DNA of 64,000 nucleotides from UBA1952 sp965246855. Its GTDB lineage: Bacteria > Bacteroidota > Bacteroidia > Chitinophagales > Chitinophagaceae. The number at the start of each line of letters is the position of its first letter. Position 1 is the stretch's first letter. Shown in pieces: positions 39,354 to 49,667 of this stretch. The stretch covers positions 806,001 through 870,000 of the forward strand of contig CBDFFP010000005.1 in NCBI GenBank assembly GCA_965246855.1, in the 5' to 3' direction. A program made the position numbers and the translations under genes. Below the pieces are notes generated by a model. It had not been told where the DNA came from, made no database searches, and saw only the letters and a program-made list of their open reading frames with translations.

Positions 39354-42194
39354 ATGAACCCCGAAAAAAAGCTGTTCCTCCTCGACGCGATGGCGCTTAT
39401 TTACCGCGCCTATTTTTCCCTTGCCCGCTCGCCGCGCATCACCAGCACGGGCCGGAATACCAACGCGCAGTTTGGTTTTACCAACACGCTGCTGGAGCTT
39501 CTGAACAAAGAGAAACCCACGCACCTGGCGGTTGTTTTTGAAGGCGGAAAATCCGATACCGACGTTCATCGCACGGCTGTTTTTGCCGAGTATAAAGCCA
39601 ACCGCGCCGAGCAGCCCGAAGACATCAAAAGCGCGATGCCGGACATCAAGGCGATTATTGAAGGTTTCAACTTGCCCTGCCTTTCTTCGCCCGGGTACGA
39701 GGCCGATGATGTGATAGGAACGATTGCGCAGAAGGCCGCTGCGCAGGGCTACGAGGTGTACATGGTAACGCCCGACAAAGACATGGGGCAGCTGGTGGAC
39801 GAGAACATTTTTATGTACAAGCCCGGCTACATGGGCGCGCCACACGAGATTCTGGACAGCGGAAAAATCTGCGCCCGCTGGGGCATTCAACGGGTGAGTC
39901 AGGTGGTGGATATTCTGGGCCTGATGGGCGATGCGGTGGACAATATTCCAGGCATTGCGGGCGTGGGCGAAAAGACGGCGGCAAAGCTGCTCGCAGAATA
40001 CGAAACAGTGGAAGGTGTGATAGAGAATGCCGACAAAATCAAAGGTTCCTTAGGCGAAAAAGTGCGCGCCGGAATTGAGTCTGCGAAGATGAGCAAACAC
40101 CTTGCGACAATTCGCGTGGATGCGCCGGTGGACTTTGACGAAGAAGCCTGCCACGTAGGCGAATGGAACCGCGAAGCCCTGACAGCAATTTTTACGCAGT
40201 TGGAGTTCAAAGCGATTGGTCGCCGTCTTCTGGGAGATGATTTTGCACCGCCTGCCATTACCACACAGGGCGCGCTGGACTTGTTTGGAAAGCCCTTGCC
40301 CAATCATTTGCAACCCGGCGTACAGCCTGCGGCAGAGGCCGAGCTTCCGGGCGAAAAAGCGGAAACGCACGTGGTGGACAAGAACCTTTCCAACACGCCG
40401 CACACCTATCACCTCGTGCAAACCGACGCGGAAATAGATTCGCTTCTAACGCAGCTTTCCGGCAGAAAAGAAATCTCTTTTGATACCGAAACCACTTCTA
40501 CCGATGCAAACTTGGCGAAGCTGGTGGGGATGAGTTTTTGCTGGGAAAAAGGCGAAGCGTATTACGTGGCCGTGCCGGATGACGCGCGCGTAAAAGAAGT
40601 TTTAGAGAAGTTCCGTCCGCTGTTTGAAGACCCGGAAATCACGTGGATCGGGCAGAACCTGAAGTACGATTTCATTGTGTTGAAGTGGCACGGCGTGGAG
40701 CCGAAAGGCCGCGTGTGGGACACGATGCTGGCGCACTATCTCTTGGAGCCGGAAGGCAAGCGCAACATGGACTTGCTGGCCGGAAAATACCTGGGCTATG
40801 AGCCGGTTTCTATCCTGTCGCTGATTGGAAAAAAAGGCAAAGACCAGATAACGATGCGCGAGGTGGACGTGGAGCAGGTGAAGGAGTACGCCGCCGAAGA
40901 TGCCGACGTAGTGTGGCAACTCCGCGACGTGTTTTCGCCGATGCTGAAAGCGGAGAAAATGGAGTCGCTTTTCCACGACGTAGAAACGCCGCTTGTGCCG
41001 GTGCTGGCTGCAATGGAGTACGAAGGCGTAGGACTTGACGTGCCTTTCCTCAACGAGTATAGCAAAGTGCTGACGACGGATATTGCGGCTGCCGAAGAAG
41101 GCGTTTTCGCTGAGGCGGGGTTGCGCTTTAACATCGGCTCGCCGAAGCAGTTGGGCGAGGTGCTTTTTGACGTGATGAAGATTGATGGCGGCGGGCGCAA
41201 AACCAAGACCGGACAGTACGCCACAGGCGAAGACGTACTGGTGCGCCTGCGGGGAAAACACCCGATTATTGACGCGATAACTACCTACCGCGAACTGACG
41301 AAACTGAAGGCGACCTACGTGGATGCGCTGCCGCTGCTGATTAATCCAAAGACAGGCCGGATTCACACCTCTTTCAACCAGGCAATCGCCAGTACCGGGC
41401 GGCTTTCTTCTTCCAATCCCAACCTGCAAAACATTCCGGTGCGCACGGATAGAGGCCGCGAGATTCGCAAGGCGTTTGTGCCGCGCGGCGAAGGCTGGAC
41501 GCTGGTCTCTGCCGACTACTCGCAAATTGAGTTGCGCATCATTGCCGCCATTGCGAAGGAAGAAACGATGATGGAAGCGTTTGCTACTGGCCGCGACGTG
41601 CATACCGCTACTGCAGCGAAGGTGTACGGCGTTGCAGAAAGCGACGTTACAAGCGATATGCGCCGCGTGGCAAAGACCACCAACTTCGGCATTATTTATG
41701 GGCAAAGCGCCTTTGGATTGGCCGACAAGCTGAACATCAAACAGACCGAAGCCCGCGACATTATCAAGGCGTACTTCGAGCAATACCCGGCGATTAAGAA
41801 TTACATCGCGGAGCGCACGGCTTTTGCGAAAGAAAACCTCTACGCGGAGACGTTGGATGGCCGCCGCCGCTGGCTCCGCGACATCCGTTCTTCTAACCCA
41901 ACCGTCCGTTCTTTTGCCGAGCGCAACGCGATAAACATGCCGATTCAGGGCACGGCGGCAGACATGATTAAGAAGGCGATGATTGCCGTTCACCGGGAAC
42001 TGAAAAAGCGTCCGCTGGAATCCAGAATGGTGTTGCAGGTTCACGACGAACTGATTTTTGATGTGCCCGAAACGGAGTTGGAAGAAGTGCGCGACCTGAT
42101 AGAAAACTGTATGGAAAGCGCAATGACCTTGCCAAATGGCGTGGCGATTAAAGCGGAAACGGGGTTTGGAAAGAACTGGCTGGAGGCGCATTGA
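39354..42194 (+). CDS. polA: DNA polymerase I
   Basis: 946 residues with all three domains. The 5' nuclease (residues 1-300) has LFLLDAMALIYRAYF and SSPGYEADDVIGTIA. The 3'-5' proofreading site is intact: Asp377 and Glu379 in SFDTETTSTDANLAKLVGMSF. The polymerase has motif A DYSQIELR (Asp721), motif B RRVAKTTNFGIIYGQSAFGL and motif C QVHDELIFD (Asp898). It fills gaps and removes primers in replication and repair. Confidence 0.97.
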   Translation: MNPEKKLFLLDAMALIYRAYFSLARSPRITSTGRNTNAQFGFTNTLLELLNKEKPTHLAVVFEGGKSDTDVHRTAVFAEYKANRAEQPEDIKSAMPDIKAIIEGFNLPCLSSPGYEADDVIGTIAQKAAAQGYEVYMVTPDKDMGQLVDENIFMYKPGYMGAPHEILDSGKICARWGIQRVSQVVDILGLMGDAVDNIPGIAGVGEKTAAKLLAEYETVEGVIENADKIKGSLGEKVRAGIESAKMSKHLATIRVDAPVDFDEEACHVGEWNREALTAIFTQLEFKAIGRRLLGDDFAPPAITTQGALDLFGKPLPNHLQPGVQPAAEAELPGEKAETHVVDKNLSNTPHTYHLVQTDAEIDSLLTQLSGRKEISFDTETTSTDANLAKLVGMSFCWEKGEAYYVAVPDDARVKEVLEKFRPLFEDPEITWIGQNLKYDFIVLKWHGVEPKGRVWDTMLAHYLLEPEGKRNMDLLAGKYLGYEPVSILSLIGKKGKDQITMREVDVEQVKEYAAEDADVVWQLRDVFSPMLKAEKMESLFHDVETPLVPVLAAMEYEGVGLDVPFLNEYSKVLTTDIAAAEEGVFAEAGLRFNIGSPKQLGEVLFDVMKIDGGGRKTKTGQYATGEDVLVRLRGKHPIIDAITTYRELTKLKATYVDALPLLINPKTGRIHTSFNQAIASTGRLSSSNPNLQNIPVRTDRGREIRKAFVPRGEGWTLVSADYSQIELRIIAAIAKEETMMEAFATGRDVHTATAAKVYGVAESDVTSDMRRVAKTTNFGIIYGQSAFGLADKLNIKQTEARDIIKAYFEQYPAIKNYIAERTAFAKENLYAETLDGRRRWLRDIRSSNPTVRSFAERNAINMPIQGTAADMIKKAMIAVHRELKKRPLESRMVLQVHDELIFDVPETELEEVRDLIENCMESAMTLPNGVAIKAETGFGKNWLEAH

Positions 42195-42295
42195 GAAGTC
42201 ATACTTCTCAAAAAGATTTGTAAATTTTCATGAGATTTATAAGTTTGTAGCCCAACTTAAAATCCATTCTTCCCAGACCAACTTCCTACGGCTGC

Positions 42296-42991
42296 ATGAA
42301 AACCCCAAGATTAGTAACCGGCTTTTTAAGTCTTGCCTTCCTTCTGCTGTTTTTCGCAGGTTGCGCGCCCGTCGTTCCGATGAACAAGCAATTCTACAAT
42401 TCCAAAAAGGTAGGGGTTGTTCTGGAGGTCAGTAATATAGGTATGGCGAAGTCTGGTTCGCAAGGTTTGCTGGATATGGCGCTCACGCCGGGCGACCGTT
42501 TTAAAGAGCCACTTCAAAAGATAGAAAAGAAGATTCACCTAAAAGACACGCTCCAGCAAAAAATCGCCCGCATTCTTGGTTCCAGGAACAAGGCTTTTGT
42601 TTTTCTTCCCGATGGAACCAACTATGAAAACCTGCCCGACTTCTCAAAGCCAAAGTCCAAAAAGAAATTTCCCAAAAAAGATTTCCGTTCTTTGAAAGGT
42701 GATAATGAAATAGACGAAGTGCTGTACATAAATGTGAAGTATGGTTTGCTAGTAAGCTATTACGGTGTGATTGAAACCGGTAAACAAGGATACGTCAACT
42801 TGACCACCCAAATTATTGACTTGACTGACAACTCTTTTTTGCAGGCGCAAACAAACCAAACCGTAGCCGACATTAAGGGTAATTGGAAATCGGGGGCGGA
42901 TTACGAGAACCTGAAGAATGCGATTCAGAGTGCTGTCAGAAGCAGTATGAAAGCACTTGAAGTCAATTTACAGGAGCAACAATCCCTATAG
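42296..42991 (+). CDS. Lipoprotein, hypothetical
   Basis: 231 residues. MKTPRLVTGFLSLAFLLLFFAGC is a lipoprotein signal (lipobox FAGC, Cys23). The mature part starts with a curli-assembly-like VVLEVSNIGMAKSGSQGLLDMAL, then a basic KPKSKKKFPKKDF stretch and DEVLYINVKYGLLVSYYGV ... GYVNLTTQIIDLTDNSFL, strands typical of small outer-membrane-associated lipoproteins. Family not recognised. Confidence 0.78.
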   Translation: MKTPRLVTGFLSLAFLLLFFAGCAPVVPMNKQFYNSKKVGVVLEVSNIGMAKSGSQGLLDMALTPGDRFKEPLQKIEKKIHLKDTLQQKIARILGSRNKAFVFLPDGTNYENLPDFSKPKSKKKFPKKDFRSLKGDNEIDEVLYINVKYGLLVSYYGVIETGKQGYVNLTTQIIDLTDNSFLQAQTNQTVADIKGNWKSGADYENLKNAIQSAVRSSMKALEVNLQEQQSL

Positions 42992-43055
42992 AGTCGCTTG
43001 TGTATTTCTGAGTCTTAGTTCCACATGAATTGATTTTTGATGTACCTCCTACGCT

Positions 43056-43586
43056 ATGCTCCACACCCGCCGCCTCTCGCTTCGCCTCATCACGCCTGCC
43101 ACCCTCACCGACCTTTTCCGCAATGAAAGTGAAGCGTCTTTCCGGGAGATATTCGGTGCCGACGAAGCGTGGTATGAACGCTACAAAGGCATGGTAAAAA
43201 AAGGCATGGAGACCGACCGCATTTCGGTGCGCTTTTTCCTTTTGATAGAAACGGAAACAGGCCGTTCCATCGGTCAGTGCGGCTTCCACAACTGGAACCG
43301 CTTTCACGACCGCGCGGAGCTTTTCTACTTTCTTTTCCAAGACGAAGACAAAGGGCGGGGATACATGAAAGAGGCGCTGGAACTTGTGTTGCGCTATGGT
43401 TTTGAAGAAATGAATCTTCACCGCATGGAAGCTTTTATCGCGCCGTGGAACGAGCCTTCTACCCGGTTGATAAATCATTTTCAGTTTCAGAAAGAAGGCC
43501 TCGCGCGTGGGCATTATCTCGTAAACGGGAAGTATGAAGACTCGGTGATGTATGCGCGGCTCCGGGCGGATACGAAACAAGCCTGA
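43056..43586 (+). CDS. GNAT-family (RimJ/RimL-type) N-acetyltransferase
   Basis: 176 residues. LHTRRLSLRLITPATL at the start, FFLLIETETGRSIGQCGFHNWNRFHDRAELFYFLFQDEDKGRGYMKEALELVLRYGFEEMNLHRMEAFIAPWNEPSTRLI with the acetyl-CoA loop DKGRGYMKEAL, then FQKEGLARGHYLVNGKYEDSVMYARL. This matches acetyltransferases of ribosomal-protein or small-molecule amines; the substrate is unknown. Confidence 0.9.
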   Translation: MLHTRRLSLRLITPATLTDLFRNESEASFREIFGADEAWYERYKGMVKKGMETDRISVRFFLLIETETGRSIGQCGFHNWNRFHDRAELFYFLFQDEDKGRGYMKEALELVLRYGFEEMNLHRMEAFIAPWNEPSTRLINHFQFQKEGLARGHYLVNGKYEDSVMYARLRADTKQA

Positions 43587-43647
43587 TTTTCCGTTTGATA
43601 AGGGAATAACGAAGCATTCCCAAAGAATCACTCCAAACCACTGTTTT

Positions 43648-44477
43648 ATGAAACCTATCAGCTACGCCGAACAGTATCAGGCCGAAGGTTTTGTTGTGTT
43701 GCGAGGCTGCCTGGATGTGGGGCACTTAACCGAAGCCCGTGCTGTATTCGAAAGGGCTTTTGCAGAGGGCGTCTACAAGACAGCCCCGCATAGCAGCCCG
43801 CACATCATCAATAATATCTACGCATTCTACCCCAGATGCTCTCTTGGTTTATCACGCCCGGAGTGATTGCTGCGGTGAAAGAAATTCTGGGGCCGGACGC
43901 TGTTTGGATACCGGAATGCTCGGTCCATCGCAACCGCTACATCGGCTGGCATAAAGACACCTCTATTCAGGCGCGCAGCGGCCTCCAAAGCCATGAAACC
44001 GATAACACGCCCATTATTCAATGCGCTATTTATTTTCAAGCCAACGACGCGCTGACGGGTGGTGGACTCACGCTCATTCGCGGCTCGCATAAGACACCTG
44101 ATCATTTCAGCCCGATGCTGACGGAAAACTTAGCAGAACGCGTGGGCTATAAACTGCTGAAAACGCTGGGCCTCTCCGCCTTTAACAAAGCTGACCGACA
44201 TCCGCAGAAGGAAGATGTGCTGTCGGTTATGGGCGATGTGGTGCTCTTTGATGTGCGCACAGACCATTGCGCAACACAGCCCCATCCCAACGCTCCTAAG
44301 AACACAGATAAGCTGGCCATCTTCAACACTTTTGGCGTGGATAGTCCCGCATTTCGCGACTACTTTCAGTTTATGAAAGGCCGTCCGGAACCGTACTATC
44401 AATACCACCGCGAAACACCTTTGCCGCAGGCCGTACGGGACCGGGGAGAAACGCTCGGCATTCCGGTTTGGTATTAA
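43648..44477 (+). pseudogene. Phytanoyl-CoA dioxygenase (PhyH) family protein, interrupted by a single-base frameshift
   Basis: The first frame gives MKPISYAEQYQAEGFVVLRG ... HIINNIYAFYP and then loses homology. The second frame continues MLSWFITPGVIAAVKEILGPDAVWIPE and carries the iron site HKDTS (HxD) and the distal GGGLTLIRGSHKTPDHF. The join is at a run of four C (43830-43833): five C would read YAFYPQMLSWFITP in one frame, so one base is missing. Members are Fe(II)/2-oxoglutarate oxygenases. Whether the break is real or a sequencing error cannot be told. Confidence 0.82.
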
Positions 44478-44556
44478 ATGGCGGGCGCGCGTAGCCTAAG
44501 TCCAACTTTCAAGTTCTTTCAGACCCCCGTGGCAAGAATCTTGCAAACCACATGGC

Positions 44557-45717
44557 TTGTTCTCCACGCTTTTCTACGCCCGCCTTAAAACCCATACGGT
44601 CACCCTGCCTCAACTGTTGGCGGAAGAGCATTTTACGACCTTGCCCGACGACTGGTATGTTGTGATTGCCGACATCCAAAACTCCTCGGCTGCTGTCCGC
44701 AAAGGATTGCACAACGACGTCAACCTCGTTGCCGCAGGCTCGCTCATCGCAGGTTTAAATGTTGCCCGCGAAGCCGGGGTGGAAGTGCCTTTCTTTTTTG
44801 GCGGCGATGGCGGAACCTTGCTTGTGCCGGATAAAATCCTCCGCAGTGTGCTTCTCGCCCTGCAACGTCATAACATCAATTCGCAGGAAAATTTTGGTTT
44901 CACGCTGCATGTGGGTGCAGTGCCTGTTTCGGTTGTTCGCGAGGCGGGTCACCTCATCCGGCTGGCCAAAATCCGGCTGGGAAGTGGCTTGTCTAAAGCC
45001 GTGCTCATCGGCGATGGATTGCTGTGGGCCGAGCAACAGGTGAAGAACAACATAAGCATTCCCCCGGATCCGCCTGATGCTTCGGTGCTTAATATGGATG
45101 GACTGGAGTGCCGCTGGGATCGCATAAAGCCTCCCCGCGCCCACTCTCAGATTGTCTGCTACCTGATAGAATCCTGTAATCCCGCGCGGCAAATTCCTCT
45201 CTACCGGGCTATTCTGCTGGAAGCCGATGCCCTTTTCGGCACGCTGGAATTGCGCAATCCGCTTTCGCTGGACAAGCTCAATCTGCTGGTAACGATGCGC
45301 AAGATTCGCCGGGAAATGCTGGCGCGCTTTGGCAAGCTGAAACGCACGTATCTGGTAACAGAATTCCTCAAAACGGTGATCGGAAAAATCCTTTTCCGCC
45401 ACGGCCTGAAGTTCGCCGGCATGGACGGAAAACGCTACCTGGAAGAGGTGATTTCCAATGCCGATACCCTCACGCTGGACGGACGCATCAACACCATTAT
45501 CTCCGGTACCGCCGAACAACACACGCGCTTCCAGGCGTTTCTGGATGATTTGGAAAAGCGGGGAAAACTGCGCTACGGCCACCATGCTAATGGCGAAAGC
45601 ATAATGACCTGCTATATAGAATCGCGCGAGGAAAAGCACATCCATTTTGTGGATGGCGGCGATGGCGGCTACACAGCCGCCGCTGGGGAATTGAAGGGAA
45701 AGATTTGCGTGGCTTAG
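44557..45717 (+). CDS. DUF3095 family protein (nucleotidyl-cyclase-like fold)
   Basis: 386 residues. YVVIADIQNSSAAVRKGLHNDVNLVAAGSLIAGLNVA and VPFFFGGDGGTLLVPDKIL are the DUF3095 signature; the DIQ and GGDGG elements occupy the places of class III cyclase metal-binding motifs. The product of the reaction, if any, is unknown. There is no ATG in frame; TTG at 44557 is the best start, although the open frame reaches back to 44500. Confidence 0.88.
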   Translation: MFSTLFYARLKTHTVTLPQLLAEEHFTTLPDDWYVVIADIQNSSAAVRKGLHNDVNLVAAGSLIAGLNVAREAGVEVPFFFGGDGGTLLVPDKILRSVLLALQRHNINSQENFGFTLHVGAVPVSVVREAGHLIRLAKIRLGSGLSKAVLIGDGLLWAEQQVKNNISIPPDPPDASVLNMDGLECRWDRIKPPRAHSQIVCYLIESCNPARQIPLYRAILLEADALFGTLELRNPLSLDKLNLLVTMRKIRREMLARFGKLKRTYLVTEFLKTVIGKILFRHGLKFAGMDGKRYLEEVISNADTLTLDGRINTIISGTAEQHTRFQAFLDDLEKRGKLRYGHHANGESIMTCYIESREEKHIHFVDGGDGGYTAAAGELKGKICVA

Positions 45718-45783
45718 CCGCCCATCCTTTCCAAGAAAAGGCACTTCATCCTACCTTGCAGCCCCCTCCCTTTTCCCTCTTAA

Positions 45784-46803
45784 ATGCCGGTGCAAAAAAA
45801 GGTTTTTCCCGCAGGTCTCTTCCTGCTTCTGCTGCTCCTGAACAGTTGCGGCTATCTGGAGCGGACGAAAGAAAACGTCCCCGCCAATGCCAAACTATAC
45901 CTGCCCACCGGCGCTACGCTTCAAACCGTGATGGACTCCATTGCGCCGCACGTGCAGAACATAGAATCGTTCCAAAAAGCAGCTTCCAGCATGAAGCTCC
46001 GGCGCATCTATCCCGGCAGATACACCCTCCAAAAAGGCGAAACCAACAAAAGCATTCTGGACAAACTGCTCCTTGGGAAACAGGACGAAATTGAAATTAC
46101 CATAGGCAACTACGGCAGCATTTTTGAACTGGCCACCAAGCTGGATCCACTGCTGGAAACAAGTGCCTCTTCGCTCCTTACCGCCATTGCCCACCGCGAC
46201 GAAGCCCGCGGGCTGGACTCGCTCCAGATGATTTATTTCCTTTCCCCCAACACCTACCGCTTCCACTGGACGCAGACGCCGGAAGAAATTGTAGAGAAAA
46301 TTTCCGCGCCCTACCGCCGCTACTGGACGCCCGAAAAACGCGCCCAACTGGCTGCCTCCTCCGGCCTGTCGGAAAAAGAAGCCGTAACGCTGGCCTCTAT
46401 CGTGCAACTGGAATCCTACCGCGCCGACGAGCAGCCGCGCGTGGCTGGCCTCTACCACAACCGCCTCCGGCTGGGCATGAAGCTGGATGCCGACCCAACG
46501 GTCATCTTCGCCAAGAAGCAAAAAATAGGCTGGCAAACCAAGATTGAGCGGGTGTATTTCAAAGACCTGCAACTGCCTTCCCCTTACAATACGTATGTGA
46601 ACAAAGGCCTGCCGCCCGGCCCTATCTGTATGCCCAATCCTTCGGCTATTGACGCCGTGTTGCAACCGGCTCCAAGCGAGTTCATTTACTTCGTGGCCGA
46701 CCCATCGCAGCCCGGTTATCACCTGTATGCCAAAACACTTGCGGAGCAGGAGAAAAACGCGCAGGTTTACCGGGCCTGGGTGGAGAAGAATAACATCCGG
46801 TAG
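45784..46803 (+). CDS. mltG: Endolytic murein transglycosylase MltG
   Basis: 339 residues. A signal/anchor with NSCG (possible lipidation) replaces the usual transmembrane helix. A LysM-like region follows (RRIYPGRYTLQKGETNKSILDKLL). The YceG core has LASIVQLESYRADEQPRVAGLYHNRLRLGMKLDADPTVIFA, where the Glu of LES corresponds to the catalytic Glu in the IVEKET motif of E. coli, and SPYNTYVNKGLPPGPICMPNPSAIDAVLQP. It cleaves nascent glycan strands to set their length. A lipobox in place of a helix would be unusual if real. Confidence 0.92.
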   Translation: MPVQKKVFPAGLFLLLLLLNSCGYLERTKENVPANAKLYLPTGATLQTVMDSIAPHVQNIESFQKAASSMKLRRIYPGRYTLQKGETNKSILDKLLLGKQDEIEITIGNYGSIFELATKLDPLLETSASSLLTAIAHRDEARGLDSLQMIYFLSPNTYRFHWTQTPEEIVEKISAPYRRYWTPEKRAQLAASSGLSEKEAVTLASIVQLESYRADEQPRVAGLYHNRLRLGMKLDADPTVIFAKKQKIGWQTKIERVYFKDLQLPSPYNTYVNKGLPPGPICMPNPSAIDAVLQPAPSEFIYFVADPSQPGYHLYAKTLAEQEKNAQVYRAWVEKNNIR

Positions 46804-46840
46804 AAGAAATCGGGGACGGTTTTCTAAGTGAAAAAGAACG

Positions 46841-48337
46841 ATGAAAGAGACCAAAAAAAACACCCTTTCCAAAAGGGAATTTTTAAAACTGCTGGGCGGA
46901 TTGAGCCTCGGCTTTTTGCCACTAATTGGTTGCTTCAACGAGCGCAAACCGGAAGGCGAAAAGTTCACCAAGAGCACGTCTGGGAAAAGCAACGCTGCCG
47001 TTTCAGGAGAGCCGGAAAAGGTTACGGAAAGGGATTTGATTCTCCTTCAACGCGACGATGCCCGCTACGCGGAATTCAACACGTTCTACAACAAGCGGAT
47101 TTCCCTCCTGCCCAAGTACATCGCCGTCTGCTTCACCAATGCCGGTGTGTGCCACGCACTCCAACTAGCCCGGAAGGAAGCCCTGCCGGTGGGCATCAAA
47201 AGCGGCGGACATTCCTTTGAAGGCTTTTCTTCCAACAACGGCGGGCTAGTGGTGAACGTCTCGCAGATAAAGGAAGTGGTTTGGAACACGGACGGAACGG
47301 TGAGCGTCGGCCCCGGACTTTTGCTGCGCGAGCTACACAATGAAGTCTATGCAAAAGGGAAATTGGTTCCTGCTGGTTCATGTGGCGGTGTGGGCATTGC
47401 CGGTCTTGCGCTCGGCGGCGGCTATGGCTTTTTTTGCCGGAAATACGGCCTCACCTGCGACAGCCTCGTAGGCGCTACAATCGTAAAAGCCGACGGCACC
47501 ATTGCGGAAGCCGACGGCGACTTGATGTGGGCATTGCGCGGAGGAGGAAACGGAAATTTTGGGGTGGTTACGAGCCTGCGTTTCAAAACTTATCCCTTGC
47601 CGCAAACGCTGAATACCGTTACCCTTAAACACACAATTGCAGATGCAAATGCCTTTGCAGCTATCCTTCAAAAATGGATGCACCTCGTGCCGCAACTGCT
47701 GCCGGAAGCCTTTGGCGCTTTTGTGCAGAACGGCAAAACGCTGACCCTGCTTTTCACCAACTATGGCTCCGGCGATATCAGCGCCATTACAGACGCTATG
47801 GCCGAAGGTGCGCGCGCAAACACCCGTTCTTCGTCTGCCGGAAAGCCTTTTCCGCAAGCCCTGAAACGCTTTTATGGCCGCCCCGACCCGTTGTTTTTCA
47901 AGAACGCTTCCTGCGGCTACTACAAGTCGTTTGCAGACCTTGCCACGGTTGCGCCCGCCATTTTTGAGCAGGTGCTTTCCCATCCCGGATTGATATTTCA
48001 GGTCAATACGCTCGGTGGCGCTATCAACACTTCTGAAACGGAAAAAGCGTCTTGCTATCCGCACCGCACCTTTCCTTTTCTGGGCGAATTGCAAGGTTAT
48101 TACGACCAGGCGGTGCAGGAAAGAGGGATTTTGGAAGGCTTCCAGAACATTCAGAAGCTGATATTGGATGCAGGCGTCAAGGCGCAATATAGCAACTATC
48201 CCGACCTGAATTTTGCGGACTGGCAACACGCGTATTACGGCAGCAACTACGACAAACTCCAGCAACTTAAAAAGAAGCACGACCCCGAAAATCTGTTTCG
48301 CTACCCGCAGAGTATTGGCGACGGCACGAGCGTTTGA
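46841..48337 (+). CDS. Exported FAD-binding oxidoreductase of the berberine-bridge-enzyme type
   Basis: 498 residues. SKREFLKLLGGLSLGFLPLIGC is an export signal with a possible lipobox but only one Arg. The PCMH FAD fold has LPVGIKSGGHSFEGFSSNNGGLVVNVSQIK, with the His for 8-alpha linkage, and PAGSCGGVGIAGLALGGGYGF, with the Cys for the second covalent bond, so a bicovalent flavin is likely. The BBE C-terminus YYGSNYDKLQQLKKKHDPENLF is complete. It probably oxidises a sugar or alcohol in the envelope. Confidence 0.88.
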   Translation: MKETKKNTLSKREFLKLLGGLSLGFLPLIGCFNERKPEGEKFTKSTSGKSNAAVSGEPEKVTERDLILLQRDDARYAEFNTFYNKRISLLPKYIAVCFTNAGVCHALQLARKEALPVGIKSGGHSFEGFSSNNGGLVVNVSQIKEVVWNTDGTVSVGPGLLLRELHNEVYAKGKLVPAGSCGGVGIAGLALGGGYGFFCRKYGLTCDSLVGATIVKADGTIAEADGDLMWALRGGGNGNFGVVTSLRFKTYPLPQTLNTVTLKHTIADANAFAAILQKWMHLVPQLLPEAFGAFVQNGKTLTLLFTNYGSGDISAITDAMAEGARANTRSSSAGKPFPQALKRFYGRPDPLFFKNASCGYYKSFADLATVAPAIFEQVLSHPGLIFQVNTLGGAINTSETEKASCYPHRTFPFLGELQGYYDQAVQERGILEGFQNIQKLILDAGVKAQYSNYPDLNFADWQHAYYGSNYDKLQQLKKKHDPENLFRYPQSIGDGTSV

Positions 48338-48367
48338 ATCTTTCCTTCCGGCACAAACAGAAATGCT

Positions 48368-49597
48368 TTACGGAATGCCCGCCGCCTGCATCGCTACCGA
48401 AAACACCACGAGCGCAACGCCCAGTTTGGGCATCCACCGGAAGCGCGCCAACTGCGGCCACAAGAGCGCCAGAAACAGGAGGAGGAAAACCTGAAAATCA
48501 AACGTGTAGCGCGCGCCGTATTGCCGCCAACCCGTGCCCATAATGAGGAAGATGGTAATAGCGATTGGAACAGCAGCTATCCAACATGCAGAAGTCGTCC
48601 AACGGAAAAAACGGTTGTTGTCTCCGCCAGAAAAACGGTTTTTTATCCAGAGAAGCAGCGCCGGAAAAATCAGGAAGAAAAACGGCGAAGCCCAAAGAAA
48701 TCCAAAACCTTCCGGCTCATCCATCACGAACGGCACGCGCGGAATAAACGTGGGCGCATGAAGCACTTCTACGTAGAAATTGTAAGGCAGATAATGGAGC
48801 GAGAAGTAGCCGTGCTGCTGAAAGGATTTCACGAAGTGTTCGTCCATCAAATGGAAGCGCAGTCCGTTCTCCCAAACGTCGCTGAAGCGCGCATAGTTGT
48901 AGGCCGCATTCACCACACTGAAAGCGACAAAAGGCAAGAGGAAAAGAAAGGCGCGCCGCAGGTGAACTTTCCACGGCAGACCCGCATTTTGCGCCACATA
49001 AATCAGCCAGAAAAACAGCCCCGCGAAGACCAGCGTGTTGCGGCAATACACGGCGAGTGCAAACAGCAATCCCGACCAAAACCAACTTTTGTTTCGCACA
49101 AAAAGCAGCATTGCCGGAAGCAGAAAAGTCTGCGCCACTGTCTGCGCAAAAAACCACGTGTTGCCCGGCGGTGCAAGATGAAACTGCGTCGTTCCCAAAC
49201 CCCAGAAAGCACCTGCCCACGCAAGTGTTTTGTCGGGGAGTGGATGGCCCGCACGCTGTGCAAATTCCCGTAGCAGCCGCATCACAAACCATACGTTCAG
49301 CAGCCCGGCCAACATCCCCGGAATGCCATCGGGAAAGCCGTTTCCAAATAAGGCCACGAGCGGCAGCCAAACCAGTGCCGGAACGGGCGGCCAGTAGAGG
49401 AAATACTTCCCGCCAAAGAACACCAGATCGTGGGTGTTGGAAGGGTTCGCCAGATACAGTTTCCCTTCCAAAAATGCGCCCGCCAATTCCCGGAAATAGT
49501 TGAGTTGCCCCGGCCTGATGAAGATGCCATACACCACGCCGCAGAGTAGCGGAACCCACACAAAAGGAGACCGGAACCGGGCAAAAAATGGATGCAT
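48368..49597 (-). CDS. Polytopic membrane protein, glycosyltransferase-39-like
   Basis: 409 residues with about ten membrane helices. The first periplasmic loop reads NYFRELAGAFLEGKLYLANPSNTHDLVFFGGKYFLYWPPVPALVWLPL, close in plan to the GKLY...P...D...GKYY.YWP pattern of membrane mannosyl- or arabinosyl-transferase relatives. The putative acid is the Asp in NTHDL. Substrate unknown. It shares no sequence with the other multi-membrane protein at 24.4 kb. Confidence 0.78.
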   Translation of the reverse strand: MHPFFARFRSPFVWVPLLCGVVYGIFIRPGQLNYFRELAGAFLEGKLYLANPSNTHDLVFFGGKYFLYWPPVPALVWLPLVALFGNGFPDGIPGMLAGLLNVWFVMRLLREFAQRAGHPLPDKTLAWAGAFWGLGTTQFHLAPPGNTWFFAQTVAQTFLLPAMLLFVRNKSWFWSGLLFALAVYCRNTLVFAGLFFWLIYVAQNAGLPWKVHLRRAFLFLLPFVAFSVVNAAYNYARFSDVWENGLRFHLMDEHFVKSFQQHGYFSLHYLPYNFYVEVLHAPTFIPRVPFVMDEPEGFGFLWASPFFFLIFPALLLWIKNRFSGGDNNRFFRWTTSACWIAAVPIAITIFLIMGTGWRQYGARYTFDFQVFLLLFLALLWPQLARFRWMPKLGVALVVFSVAMQAAGIP

Positions 49598-49667
49598 AGG
49601 AAAGAGAGAAGGTGTTGCTTTTGGAGTGAAGATTCCCGGCAAGGCTTCAAAAATAACGCGTTGCTTC

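Noticed and set aside
40602..42191. A 529-codon open frame antisense to polA
   Set aside because: polA has every catalytic motif; the antisense product shows no recognisable domain.
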